Both the position numbers and the translations under genes were made by a program. Positions 17,121 through 25,616 of a stretch of 64,000 nt of DNA are shown here, piece by piece. Every line of letters begins with the position of its first letter. The first letter of the stretch is position 1. The notes under the pieces are model-generated. The model made no database searches and was not told the origin of the DNA. It saw only the letters and a program-made list of their open reading frames with translations. The DNA comes from JBBROS01 sp965199595 (lineage in GTDB: Bacteria > Pseudomonadota > Alphaproteobacteria > Acetobacterales > Acetobacteraceae), in the NCBI GenBank assembly GCA_965199595.1, contig OZ241182.1, forward strand, positions 3,038,001 through 3,102,000, in the 5' to 3' direction.

Positions 17121-18218
17121 ATGGGCGTGATGCTCCTGGTGTTGATCCAGGTGTTCAGCGCCGCCCTATCACCGGTCAGCGCCCAGGTGCGGATCAAGGA
17201 CATCGCCGACATCGAGGGCATCCGCGACAACCAGCTGGTGGGGTATGGCCTGGTGGTCGGCCTGAACGGCACCGGGGACCGGCTGGACAGCGCCGTGTTC
17301 ACCCGCCAGTCGCTGATCGGCATGCTGGAGCGCCTGGGCGTGAACACCCGGGACCAGGAGAGCAAGCTGCAGACCAAGAACGTCGCCGCCGTCATGGTGA
17401 CGGCCAACCTGCCGGCCTTCGCCCGCAGCGGCAGCCGGATCGACATCAGCATCTCCGCCCTGGGTGACGCCAAGGACCTGACGGGCGGCACCCTGCTGGT
17501 GACACCGCTGCTGGGCGCCGATGGCGAGGTCTATGCGGTGGCGCAGGGCACGCTGACCACCGGGGCGATCGCCGCCAAGGGCGCCGGCGCCTCCATCACC
17601 CGCGGCGTGCCCACCGCGGCGCGCATCGCCAACGGCGCCACGGTGGAAAAGGAGGTGCCGTTCCAGCTCGGCGCCAAGAACGCCATCCGCCTGGGCCTGC
17701 GCAACCCGGACCTTACCACCGCACGCCGCATGGCGGACGCCATCAATCGGGCCATCGGGGGCGGCGCCCGGGCCACGGACCCGCGCACCGTGGCGCTGGC
17801 GCTGGCCGGGCGGGACCCGATGGACGTGCTGGCGCGCATTGAGAGCCTGCGCATCGAGCCCGACAGCCCGGCCACCGTGGTGATCGACGAGGCCAGCGGC
17901 ACCGTGGTGATGGGCGCGCAGGTGCGGATCAGCACCGTCGCCATCGCCCAGGGCAACCTCACCATCCGCGTCACCGAGACGCCCGAGGTCAGCCAGCCCG
18001 CCCCGCTCTCCGGCGGCAGCACCGTGGTGGTGCCGCGCACCAACATCCAGGTGGACACGCAGTCCGACAAGCGCCTGGGCATCCTCTCCGGCGGCGTCAC
18101 GCTGCGGGACCTGGTGGCCAGCCTCAATGCTCTAGGAGTGGGACCCCGCGACATGATCAGCATCCTGCAATCCATCAAGGCGGCCGGCGCGCTGCAGGCC
18201 GAGCTGGTGGTCCGATGA
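17121..18218 (+). CDS. flgI: Flagellar P-ring protein FlgI
   Basis: Forms the periplasmic P ring around the flagellar rod. The start at ATG 17121 gives 365 residues, the same length as E. coli FlgI, with a compact signal peptide (MGVMLLVLIQVFSAAL, cleavage near SAQ). The ATG at 17076 would add a 15-residue non-typical leader and would be almost leaderless from the sigma-54 promoter. Signatures are RIKDIADIEGIRDNQLVGYG, GLNGTGD, NVAAVMVTANLP, GSRIDISISALGDA and the C-terminal LRDLVASLNALGVGPRDMI. The stop overlaps the next gene by ATGA. Confidence 0.96.
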   Translation: MGVMLLVLIQVFSAALSPVSAQVRIKDIADIEGIRDNQLVGYGLVVGLNGTGDRLDSAVFTRQSLIGMLERLGVNTRDQESKLQTKNVAAVMVTANLPAFARSGSRIDISISALGDAKDLTGGTLLVTPLLGADGEVYAVAQGTLTTGAIAAKGAGASITRGVPTAARIANGATVEKEVPFQLGAKNAIRLGLRNPDLTTARRMADAINRAIGGGARATDPRTVALALAGRDPMDVLARIESLRIEPDSPATVVIDEASGTVVMGAQVRISTVAIAQGNLTIRVTETPEVSQPAPLSGGSTVVVPRTNIQVDTQSDKRLGILSGGVTLRDLVASLNALGVGPRDMISILQSIKAAGALQAELVVR

Positions 18219-18553
18219 GTTCAGGTTCTGCAGCGGGCATCGCCCGCAACGCGCCGCAGCCCGGCGGACAGATCCTGCCGCAGGAGCCCGGCGCCACCCT
18301 CAGCCCGGCCCAGCGGCAGAAGATCACCGCCAGCGCCCAGCAGTTCGAGGCCATGGCGATCGGGCAGCTGCTCGCCCCGATGTTCGATACGTTGGACACC
18401 AGCAAGGGCCTGTTCGGCGGTGGCGAGGCGGAGGCGGCGTGGAAGCCGATGATGGTGACGGAGCTGGCCAAGCAGGTCGCCAGCCACGGCGGCTTCGGCC
18501 TGGCCCGGCCGATCATGCAGCAGATGATGCGTTTGCAGGAGTCGGCGAAATGA
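18215..18553 (+). CDS. Rod-binding FlgJ N-domain protein
   Basis: 112 residues corresponding to the rod-binding (FlgJ N-terminal) domain alone; the muramidase half found in enterobacterial FlgJ is absent, as is usual in alphaproteobacteria. Visible motifs are QQFEAMAIGQLLAPMF, GGGEAEAAWKPMMVTELAKQ and GGFGLARPIMQQMM. It probably acts as rod-assembly scaffold in the periplasm. Overlaps flgI at its start and the FlgN-like gene at its end by four bases each, so the three genes are coupled behind the sigma-54 promoter. Confidence 0.9.
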   Translation: MSSGSAAGIARNAPQPGGQILPQEPGATLSPAQRQKITASAQQFEAMAIGQLLAPMFDTLDTSKGLFGGGEAEAAWKPMMVTELAKQVASHGGFGLARPIMQQMMRLQESAK

Positions 18554-18915
18554 GCACCACGCAGCTGAGATCGGCCTCCCGCCGCATGGCCGAGGTGCTG
18601 CGTGCCGAGAATGCGGCGCTGGCCGATGGAGACCTGGTGGAGGTCAGCCGCCTGCTGCCGGAGAAGACCGCCGCCGCCGCCGCCCTGCGCGACGCCATCC
18701 CGGATGCGACCCCGGACCCGGCCATGGCCGCCACCCTGCGCGCGCTCAGCACCGAGAACGGGGAGCGCCTGTCCCTGGCCATCGAAGTGCAGGGCCGCAT
18801 CCTGGAGCTGGTGGCGCGCGCCGCCCGCAGCTGCGCCCCGGCCCCCACGCAATATGGCCGCCGCGGCACCCTGGCCGGCACGATCGGCGCCCAGGCGCTC
18901 GCCCTGCGCGCCTGA
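18550..18915 (+). CDS. FlgN/FlbY-like flagellar chaperone
   Basis: 121 residues, almost entirely helical, from ATG 18550 (ATGA overlap with the rod-binding gene). It has an N-terminal amphipathic helix (RSASRRMAEVLRAEN), a LLPEKTAAAAALRDA segment typical of the FlgN region that follows 'leaL..Kq..l..l', and ENGERLSLAIEVQGRILELVARA near the C-terminus. FlgN proteins are export chaperones for hook-filament junction proteins; the Caulobacter FlbY family occupies a comparable position. Assignment rests mainly on context and helical pattern, so the chaperone role is an inference. Confidence 0.7.
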   Translation: MSTTQLRSASRRMAEVLRAENAALADGDLVEVSRLLPEKTAAAAALRDAIPDATPDPAMAATLRALSTENGERLSLAIEVQGRILELVARAARSCAPAPTQYGRRGTLAGTIGAQALALRA

Positions 18916-18965
18916 AGCCGGTGGTGCCGCTGGGCATCTGCCGGGCCGCATGATACCCCGCCGTC

Positions 18966-19922
18966 ATGCACCTGGCCTTCCTTGTCCCCTCTCCAGAACC
19001 GCCCGGCGGCGGCAGCGGCTTCAATGCCGGGATGGTGCCGGCGCTGCGTGCCCTGGGCCACCAGGTCGATATCGGCCACGCCAGCCTGCCGCCGCTGGGC
19101 GTTCCGGTCATCGACGGCCTGCTGCTGCCCGGCCTTGCCGAGGCCATGCCCGCGTTGATCGAGCGGGACGCGGTGGCCGTTGTGCACCACGTCTCCGCCG
19201 CAGCCGGCCGCGATGCGGTGGCCCGGCAGGCCGTGCGCGCGGTGGAGCAGCGCCTGCTGCCGCAGCTGCGCCGGGTGATTGCCACCAGCCAGAGTGTCGC
19301 GGAGCGGCTGGAGGGCGAGTTCGGGCTGGTGGGGGTGCGGGTGCTGACGCCGGGCCTGCCGGTGCTGCCGCGGAGCGAGGGATCGGCCGGGGCCTGCGCG
19401 CTGCTCTCCGTTGGCGTGCTGACGCCGCGGAAGGGGCATGACCGCCTGCTGCGGGCCATGGCGCGTCTCACGGACCTCGACTGGTCCCTGGTGATCGCCG
19501 GGGATGGCCGGCGCGACCCGGTGCATACCGCCGGGCTGTTCGCGCTGATCGACGAACTCGGCCTGCAGGACCGGGTCACGCTGTTGCCGGACCCGGCGAC
19601 GCTGGAGCCGCTCTGGCGCCAGGCCGGCCTGTTCGTGCTCGACACCGCCTGGGAGGGTCATCCCGCCGCCATTGCGGAGGCCCTGCGCCGCGGCCTGCCG
19701 GTGGTGGCGCCGCTGCTGCCGGCCGTCGAGGCGCTGGTGCCGGCCGGTGCCGGCGTGCTGTATCCGGCGGGCGACGCGGCCACCTTCGGCAAGTGCCTGC
19801 GCCGGGTCATCTGCGACGCGGCATTGCGTGCCGACCTTGCCGCCGCCGCTTGGCAGGCGGGCCAGGCGCTCCCGGGCTGGGAGCAGCAGGCGCTACTCTT
19901 CGAGACCATCCTGAAAGGCTAG
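18966..19922 (+). CDS. GT4-type glycosyltransferase
   Basis: 318 residues. A GT-B fold, retaining glycosyltransferase of family 4 type. The N-terminal half starts HLAFLVPSPEPPGGGSGFN (donor-side glycine loop). Mid-protein LLSVGVLTPRKGHDRLLRAM and WSLVIAGDG are the C-terminal Rossmann start, and DTAWEGHPAAIAEALRRGLPVVAP is the nucleotide-sugar site with the E-x7-E pair. It lies between the flagellar genes and otnK with short gaps (50 and 3 bp), so it may be transcribed with either. The acceptor is unknown. Confidence 0.85.
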   Translation: MHLAFLVPSPEPPGGGSGFNAGMVPALRALGHQVDIGHASLPPLGVPVIDGLLLPGLAEAMPALIERDAVAVVHHVSAAAGRDAVARQAVRAVEQRLLPQLRRVIATSQSVAERLEGEFGLVGVRVLTPGLPVLPRSEGSAGACALLSVGVLTPRKGHDRLLRAMARLTDLDWSLVIAGDGRRDPVHTAGLFALIDELGLQDRVTLLPDPATLEPLWRQAGLFVLDTAWEGHPAAIAEALRRGLPVVAPLLPAVEALVPAGAGVLYPAGDAATFGKCLRRVICDAALRADLAAAAWQAGQALPGWEQQALLFETILKG

Positions 19923-19925
19923 ACC

Positions 19926-21188
19926 ATGCCCCTGCTCGGCTGCATTGCGGATGACTTCACCGGCGCCACGGACCTTGCCAGCATGCTGGTGCGCAACGGC
20001 ATGCGCACCGTGCAACTGATCGGCGTGCCCGGCCCCACCGACCCGGCACCCGAGGCCGATGCCGTCGTCGTCGCCCTCAAGTCCCGCACCATTCCGTCGG
20101 GCGAGGCCGTGGCGCAAAGCCTCGCCGCCCTGCGCTGGCTCCAGGCGGCGGGCTGCAAGCAGGTCCTGTTCAAGTACTGCTCCACCTTCGACAGCACGGA
20201 TGACGGCAACATCGGCCCGGTCGGCGACGCGCTGATCGACGCGCTGGACTGCGGCTTCGCCATCGCCTGCCCGGCCTTCCCGACCAACGGCCGCACCGTG
20301 TTCCAGGGCCACCTGTTCGTCGGCACCGTGCCGCTGAACGAGAGCGGGATGCAGGACCATCCGCTCACCCCGATGCGCGACGCAAACCTGGTGCGCGTGC
20401 TGTCGCGCCAGACCACCGGCACCGTGGGCCTCGTGCCCTTCGCCACCGTGGACCAGGGCGCCGGGGCCATCCGCACCGCCCTCACCGGCCTGCGCGAACA
20501 GGGCCGCCGCTACGCCATCATCGACGCCGTGACCGACGCGCACCTGGTGGCGATTGGCGAAGCGGTGGCGAGCCACGCCCTGCTCACCGGCGGCTCCGGC
20601 GTGGCCATGGGGCTGCCGGAGAACTTCCGCCGGGCCGGGCTGTTGCAGGACACGGTGGCGGATGCGCTGCCGGAGGTGCCGGGCCATGCCGCGGTGCTGG
20701 CGGGCTCCTGCTCGCGCGCCACGCTGTATCAGATCGGCGCCGCCCGCGATGCGATGCCGACGCTGGAGCTGGATGCGATGGCCACGCCGGATGCCGCGGC
20801 GCTGGCACGGCAGGCACTGGACTGGGCGGCGGACAAGCTCTCCGGCTCGCCGATCCTGATCAGCGCCTCCGCCCCGCCGGAGCGGGTGGCGGCCCTGCAG
20901 GCCAAGCTGGGGCGCGAGGCCGCGGGGGCGCTGGTGGAGGCCGCCATGGCGGGGATCGCGAAGGGGCTGGTCGCCGCTGGCGTGCGGCGCCTCGTGGTCG
21001 CGGGGGGCGAGACGAGCGGCGCGGTGGTGGGGGCCCTGGGCGTGCGGCAGCTGGCGATCGGCGCGGAGATCGACCCCGGCGTGCCCTGGACCTACGCGGA
21101 AGGCAGCGGCCCGCCGCTGCTGCTGGCGTTGAAGAGCGGCAATTTCGGCGGGCGCGACTTCTTCCTCCAGGCGTTCGAGCGCGCATGA
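19926..21188 (+). CDS. otnK: 3-oxo-tetronate kinase
   Basis: 420 residues of the DUF1537 four-carbon acid-sugar kinase family. Phosphorylates 3-oxo-tetronate to the 4-phosphate. Signatures are the N-terminal CIADDFTGATDLASMLVRNG, FKYCSTFDSTDDGNIGPVG, and CPAFPTNGRTVFQGHLFVG, with the C-terminal nucleotide-binding region GSCSRATLYQI and VVAGGETSGAVV. It overlaps otnC by ATGA, which strongly supports a kinase-decarboxylase pair for L-threonate/D-erythronate-type acid catabolism yielding dihydroxyacetone phosphate. The usual isomerase and dehydrogenase partners (otnI, denD/ltnD) are not in the window. Confidence 0.92.
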   Translation: MPLLGCIADDFTGATDLASMLVRNGMRTVQLIGVPGPTDPAPEADAVVVALKSRTIPSGEAVAQSLAALRWLQAAGCKQVLFKYCSTFDSTDDGNIGPVGDALIDALDCGFAIACPAFPTNGRTVFQGHLFVGTVPLNESGMQDHPLTPMRDANLVRVLSRQTTGTVGLVPFATVDQGAGAIRTALTGLREQGRRYAIIDAVTDAHLVAIGEAVASHALLTGGSGVAMGLPENFRRAGLLQDTVADALPEVPGHAAVLAGSCSRATLYQIGAARDAMPTLELDAMATPDAAALARQALDWAADKLSGSPILISASAPPERVAALQAKLGREAAGALVEAAMAGIAKGLVAAGVRRLVVAGGETSGAVVGALGVRQLAIGAEIDPGVPWTYAEGSGPPLLLALKSGNFGGRDFFLQAFERA

Positions 21189-21817
21189 TCGAGGACGAGA
21201 CCCGCGAGCTTCTGGTGCAGCTCGGCGCCAGCCTGTTCCAGCGCGGCTACTCCGTGGGCAGCGCGGGCAACATCAGCGTGCGGCTGGCTGACGGCTACCT
21301 GATGACGCCCACCAACTCCTGCCTCGGCCGCCTCGACCCGGCGCGCATCAGCAGGCTCGACGCCGGCTTCAACCCCATTGCCGGGGATCCGCCATCCAAG
21401 GAGGTGTTCCTGCACCGGGCCTTCTATCGGGCACGGCCGGACGCGGGCGCCGTGGTGCACCTGCACTCCACCATGGCCACCGCGGTCGCGTGCCTGCCGG
21501 GGCTGGATGCCGACAACCCGGTCCCGCCGCTGACGCCCTATTTCGTGATGCGGGTGGGGCGTCGGATGCCGGTGGTGCCGTACTACCGGCCGGGCGATGC
21601 GGCCATGGAGCCGGCCATCGAGGCCGCAGCCGCCGATGCCCGCGCGCTGCTGCTGGCCAACCACGGTCCGGTGGTCAGCGGCAGGACGCTGGTCGATGCC
21701 GTCCATGCGGCGGAGGAGCTGGAAGAGGCCGCCAAGCTGTTCCTGCTGCTGCGGTCGCAGTCGCCGCGGCTGCTGACCGGGGACCAGGTCGAGGATCTGC
21801 TGCGGACGTTCAAGTAG
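21185..21817 (+). CDS. otnC: 3-oxo-tetronate 4-phosphate decarboxylase (class II aldolase fold)
   Basis: 210 residues. Zinc-dependent class II aldolase/adducin family member that decarboxylates 3-oxo-tetronate 4-phosphate. The phosphate loop SAGNISVRL, TPTNSCLGRLDPA, the catalytic acid in PSKEVFLHRAFY, and the metal histidines in VVHLHSTMATAV and LLANHGPV are in the family order. Coupled to otnK by a four-base overlap. A strong hairpin follows the stop. Confidence 0.92.
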   Translation: MIEDETRELLVQLGASLFQRGYSVGSAGNISVRLADGYLMTPTNSCLGRLDPARISRLDAGFNPIAGDPPSKEVFLHRAFYRARPDAGAVVHLHSTMATAVACLPGLDADNPVPPLTPYFVMRVGRRMPVVPYYRPGDAAMEPAIEAAAADARALLLANHGPVVSGRTLVDAVHAAEELEEAAKLFLLLRSQSPRLLTGDQVEDLLRTFK

Positions 21818-21829
21818 CGGTCGGGAGAC

Positions 21830-21865
21830 GCCGGGGCTTGCACCGAGCAGGGTGCAGGCCCCGGC
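21830..21865. terminator. Terminator hairpin between otnC and H1-like gene
   Basis: 15-bp stem (21830-21844 with 21851-21865, one G-U pair) and six-base loop in the 55-bp gap between convergent genes. Very GC-rich and probably acts in both directions. Confidence 0.75.
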
Positions 21866-21872
21866 CTGGGCT

Positions 21873-22595
21873 TCAGTTCACGGCGGCGCGCGACGACTTC
21901 TTCGGCTTGGCGGCACCGGTCTCGCCGAGCTTCTTCCCTGCGGCGCTGCGGGTGGCCGGGTCCTTGGCGGACTTCATGGTCCTGCCGAGTTCGCTCTTGC
22001 TCTGCGCCTCGACCGGCGCTTCGGACGGAGCCTTGTCCGCCTCCGGCATGGCCGCGCGCGCCTTGGCTTCCTTCATGACCTTCTCGCCGGTCTTCTTGCC
22101 GGAGGCCGAGGTGGAGGTGGCGGCGATCTTCGCGCCGACATCTTCCTGCGTCATCTTCGCGGCCTTCTTTGCCGGCTTGGCGGGAGCCTTGGCCGGCTCC
22201 GCCTTTGCGGCCTTGGCCGGAGCCTTGGCCGATGCCGACTTGACCGATGCTGCCTTGGCCGGGGCAGGCTTGGCCGCGGCCGACCTGGCAGGAGCAGCCT
22301 TCTTCGGGGCGGCCTTGCTCGGTGTGGTCTTGCTCGGTGCGGTCTTGCTTGGGGCGGCCTTGGCTTCGGCCTTCTTCGGCGCTGTCCTGGTTGGCTTGGC
22401 GCCTGTCTCGCGCAGCGTCTTTGCGGCGGCGCTGCGCTCTGCCGGGGACGATGCTGTCTTCATGGTCTTTGCAGCATCGGACTTGGCGGGTGAAGCCTTT
22501 GCCGAAGCAGCCTTGGGAGCCGCCTTGGCTGCAGTCTTGGTGGTGGCGCGGACCGCCATCGGCTGGGCCCGCTTCTTCAGGATGTCGTCAGTCAC
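21873..22595 (-). CDS. Histone H1-like Lys/Ala/Pro-rich basic protein with flanking duplicated motif
   Basis: 240 residues from a GTG at 22595 with a strong AAGGAGG site upstream. Residues ~70-147 are an H1-C-terminal-like tract of AAPKK, APAK and PSKT units. It is bracketed by two copies of a ~26-residue motif: residues ~43-68 (TMKTASSPAERSAAAKTLRE) and ~206-231 (TMKSAKDPATRSAAGKKLGE), each ending in ETGA and KP. A short acidic/polar segment (MTQEDVGAKIAATSTSASG, residues 148-166) lies between the tract and the second motif. Likely a nucleoid-associated or nucleic-acid-binding protein, by composition only. The duplicated motif resembles a short repeat seen in small basic alphaproteobacterial proteins, from memory. 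Confidence 0.75.
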   Translation of the reverse strand: MTDDILKKRAQPMAVRATTKTAAKAAPKAASAKASPAKSDAAKTMKTASSPAERSAAAKTLRETGAKPTRTAPKKAEAKAAPSKTAPSKTTPSKAAPKKAAPARSAAAKPAPAKAASVKSASAKAPAKAAKAEPAKAPAKPAKKAAKMTQEDVGAKIAATSTSASGKKTGEKVMKEAKARAAMPEADKAPSEAPVEAQSKSELGRTMKSAKDPATRSAAGKKLGETGAAKPKKSSRAAVN

Positions 22596-22822
22596 TGTGG
22601 TATCCTCCTTGAGCCGTCATGCTTGTGTGCCGATCGAGGCGAGGGCCGTATCGTGGTCGGTTCGGTAGTCCGGCAGGCACGGCGTCACTTCGCTTCTCCG
22701 GGCACCGCCATCGACGGCGCGCTGCCGCGCGAATCGAAAACGTGCACACCCTTTTCGCTGTCACGCGTAAGCGGCATGCGCGTCAATGAAAATCGCCTGC
22801 ACAGTAATGAAATTAAGCGCGA
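22596..22822. other. Intergenic region upstream of H1-like gene
   Basis: 227 bp between the prpC stop and the H1-like GTG, both on the minus strand. It has the most AT-rich stretch in this part of the window (about 22770-22830). It should hold the promoter of the H1-like gene; I found no convincing -35/-10 pair, and no EcfG-type GGAAC/CGTT pair. Confidence 0.5.
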
Positions 22823-23980
22823 TCAGCGATCTTGCAACGGAACGAATGCGCGGTTCTCCGGTCCGGTGTAGTTCGCGTTCGGCCGGATCAGCTTGTTGTC
22901 CACCCGCTGCTCCATCACGTGCGCGCTCCAGCCCGACGTGCGCGCGATGACGAAGATCGGGGTGAACATGGCGGTCGGGATGCGCATCTGGCTGTAGGCC
23001 ACGGCGCTGAACCAGTCGAGGTTCGCGAACATGTTCTTCAGCTCCCGCATCGTGCTCTCGATCCGGTCGGCGACGGTCCAGTTCAGCAGGTCGCCATTGG
23101 CTTCCGAGAGCGTGTGCGCCACCTGCTTGATGATGGTGTTGCGCGGGTCCGACACGGTGTAGACGGCGTGGCCGAAGCCGATGATGACCTCCTTGGCGGC
23201 CACGCGCGCGCGGATGTCCGCCTCCGCCGCCTCGGCGCTGGCGTAGCGGCTCTGGATGTCCAGCGCCACCTCGTTGGCGCCGCCGTGCTTCGGGCCGCGC
23301 AGCGCACCGACGCCGCCGACGATGGCGCTGTAGAGGTCCGCCCCGGTGCCGGCGATCACCCGCGCCGTGAAGGTGCTCGCGTTGAACTCGTGCTCGGCAT
23401 ACAGCGTCAGCGAGGTGTGCATCGCCCGCACCCACTCGGCGGACGGTGCGGCGCCGTGCAGCAGGTGCAGGAAGTGGCCGCCGATGCTGTCATCGTCGGT
23501 CTCGACCTCGATGCGCCTGCCGTTGGTGGCGAAGTGATACCAGTAGAGCAGCATGGAGCCGCCGCAGGCCATCAGCCGGTCCGCGATGTCCCGTGCGCCG
23601 GCCGGGTTGTGATCCTCCTTTTCCGGCAGCACGCAGCCCAGGGCGCTGATGCCGGTGCGCATCACGTCCATGGGGTGCGTTGCGGGCGGCAGCGCCTCCA
23701 GCACGGTGCGCACCGAGGCCGGCAGGCCGCGCAGCGCCCGCAGCCTGGCCTTGTAGCCCGCGAGCTGCGCCCGGGTCGGCAGCGCGCCATGCACCAGCAG
23801 GTAGGCGATCTCCTCGAACTCGCAGCGCTCCGCGATGTCGAGGATGTCGTAGCCGCGGTAGTGCAGGTCGTTGCCGGTGTGGCCCACGGTGCACAGTGCG
23901 GTGTTGCCGGCGGTGATGCCGGCCAGGCCGACGCCCTTCTTGCCCTTCGGCGCGGCGGGTGCGGTGGTGGTTTCGGACAT
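22823..23980 (-). CDS. prpC: 2-methylcitrate synthase / citrate synthase family
   Basis: 385 residues. Condenses propionyl-CoA (or acetyl-CoA) with oxaloacetate. Smaller than TCA-cycle GltA (~430) and with the PrpC-like N-terminus VGLAGITAGNTALCTVG and YRGYDILDIAERCEFEEIAYLL. Catalytic residues appear in GPKHGGANE (His), IIGFGHAVY (His) and the Asp in WFSAVAYSQMRIPTAMF-type C-terminal region. GAGGGAG precedes the ATG at 23980. No prpB or prpD is adjacent, so the 2-methylcitrate versus citrate role is inferred from sequence only. Confidence 0.85.
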   Translation of the reverse strand: MSETTTAPAAPKGKKGVGLAGITAGNTALCTVGHTGNDLHYRGYDILDIAERCEFEEIAYLLVHGALPTRAQLAGYKARLRALRGLPASVRTVLEALPPATHPMDVMRTGISALGCVLPEKEDHNPAGARDIADRLMACGGSMLLYWYHFATNGRRIEVETDDDSIGGHFLHLLHGAAPSAEWVRAMHTSLTLYAEHEFNASTFTARVIAGTGADLYSAIVGGVGALRGPKHGGANEVALDIQSRYASAEAAEADIRARVAAKEVIIGFGHAVYTVSDPRNTIIKQVAHTLSEANGDLLNWTVADRIESTMRELKNMFANLDWFSAVAYSQMRIPTAMFTPIFVIARTSGWSAHVMEQRVDNKLIRPNANYTGPENRAFVPLQDR

Positions 23981-24181
23981 GGTGCAGCTCCCTCTTGTCG
24001 GTGATCGGTTGTTCGCCGGGACTTCTCATCCACCCGGCCTTCACACGCAGCCGAAGCAGCGCGCGCCGTGCTCCCTGGCTGCCGACGCCCCGGGGCCTGT
24101 TCCACGGCTTGGCGGCGGTCCCCAGGGGTCATAAGGTTGGCCCATCGCTTCGGCAACCCGTGCACAAGGACCAGCAGCCCC

Positions 24182-25570
24182 TTGCCCTCCCCAACCGGCC
24201 CCTCCCCGTCCGAACCCTCCGCGTTCGACCGCGTGTTCCTGGGTGACGTCGTGGCCCCGGCCGGGCTCATCGCGGATGGGTATGTCGCCATACGCGGCGA
24301 GACGATCGCGGCGATCGGCCAGGGCCAGCCGCCGCCGGCGCAGGAGGTGGTGGACCACCGCGGCCGGCTGATCCTGCCGGGGCTGGTGGACGGGCACATG
24401 CACACCGGCAGCAGCATCGGCTTCCCCGGCATCGCCGGCGCCACACGCAGCGCCGCGGCCGGCGGCGTCACCACCTGCGTCGACATGCCGTATGACGTGC
24501 CGCACAGCATCCACAGCGCGGCGCTGCTGGAGGACAAGATCGGCTGGGTGAACCGCACCGCCCACGTGGACATGGCGCTGTACGGCACCATCCGCAAAAC
24601 CGGCGGGCTCGACGCCATCGCGGAGCTGGCCGCCGCCGGCATCTCGGCCTTCAAGCTCAGCACCTACGAATACGATGCGGTGCGGTTCCCGCGCATCGAC
24701 CACCCCACCATGGTGGAGGCCTTCGCCCGCATCGCCCGCACCGGCCTGCCCGTCGCGGTGCACAACGAGGACCAGGAGCTGGTGGAGTCGCTCTCCGCCG
24801 CGGCGGTGGCGGCCGGCAACACCGGCGCCATCTGGCACGCCCGCACCCGGCCGCCGCTTGCCGAGATCATGGCGGACCTGGAGATCTTCGAGATCGGGCT
24901 GCAGACCGGTGCCCACGTGCACATCGCCCATTCCTCGCTGGCCCGGGGGCTGGACCTGGCGCAGGCGTATCGGGGCATGGGCATGATGGCGACCGGCGAG
25001 GCCTGCATCCAGTACCTGTGCATGACCGAGGACGACCTGGTTCGCCTGGGCGGCCGCGGCAAGTGCAACCCGCCCTTCCGCAGCGCGGCCGAGGTGGAGC
25101 TTCTGTGGGCGGCGCTGCTGGACGGCCGGGCCACCAATGTCAGCACCGACCACGCGCCCTGGCCGGCGGACCGCAAGAGCTCCGCCAACATCTTCGAGTG
25201 CGGTGCCGGGCTCACGGGGCTGCAGAGCTTCGCGCCGCTGATGTTCACGCTGCTGGACGAGCGCGGCCTGCCGCCCGGCGTGATGGCCACCTATTGCGCG
25301 GAACGCCCGGCGCGGCTGCATGGCCTGTCGAACAAGGGCAGCATCCGCCTGGGCGCCGACGCCGACCTGGTGGTGCTGGAACGCACCCGCACCCGGTTCG
25401 ACCAGGCCGACATCGAGGACCGTCCGGAGATGCGCTGGTCGCCGTATCATGGGCGGGAGATGCGGGCCCGGGTGGCGGAGACCGTGCTGCGCGGGCGCAC
25501 CATCTGGGATGGGGCGCAGGTGCTGGCGACGCCGGGCACGGGCCGTTTCCTGCGGCGGGACGCACATTGA
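24182..25570 (+). CDS. Cyclic amidohydrolase (dihydropyrimidinase/hydantoinase/allantoinase family)
   Basis: About 462 residues. Hydrolyses cyclic amides such as hydantoins, dihydropyrimidines or allantoin with a binuclear metal centre in a TIM barrel. Metal ligands are visible: GHMHTG (about residue 70), Lys158 in SAFKLST (carbamylated lysine), His in VHNED, HIAHSS, and Asp in STDHAP. The start is uncertain: no ATG precedes the domain. TTG 24182, with AAGGA about 12 bases upstream, is my choice; GTG 24233 would start right at the core and GTG 24068 would be much longer. It is the first gene of a set with a lipoprotein and an N-carbamoylase, so hydantoin-to-amino-acid conversion is a coherent reading, though the substrate is not determined. 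Confidence 0.85.
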   Translation: MPSPTGPSPSEPSAFDRVFLGDVVAPAGLIADGYVAIRGETIAAIGQGQPPPAQEVVDHRGRLILPGLVDGHMHTGSSIGFPGIAGATRSAAAGGVTTCVDMPYDVPHSIHSAALLEDKIGWVNRTAHVDMALYGTIRKTGGLDAIAELAAAGISAFKLSTYEYDAVRFPRIDHPTMVEAFARIARTGLPVAVHNEDQELVESLSAAAVAAGNTGAIWHARTRPPLAEIMADLEIFEIGLQTGAHVHIAHSSLARGLDLAQAYRGMGMMATGEACIQYLCMTEDDLVRLGGRGKCNPPFRSAAEVELLWAALLDGRATNVSTDHAPWPADRKSSANIFECGAGLTGLQSFAPLMFTLLDERGLPPGVMATYCAERPARLHGLSNKGSIRLGADADLVVLERTRTRFDQADIEDRPEMRWSPYHGREMRARVAETVLRGRTIWDGAQVLATPGTGRFLRRDAH

Positions 25571-25616
25571 CGACGCCGCGACACCAGGCCGGCCGCACCG
25601 GGCCACAGGAGACCGC

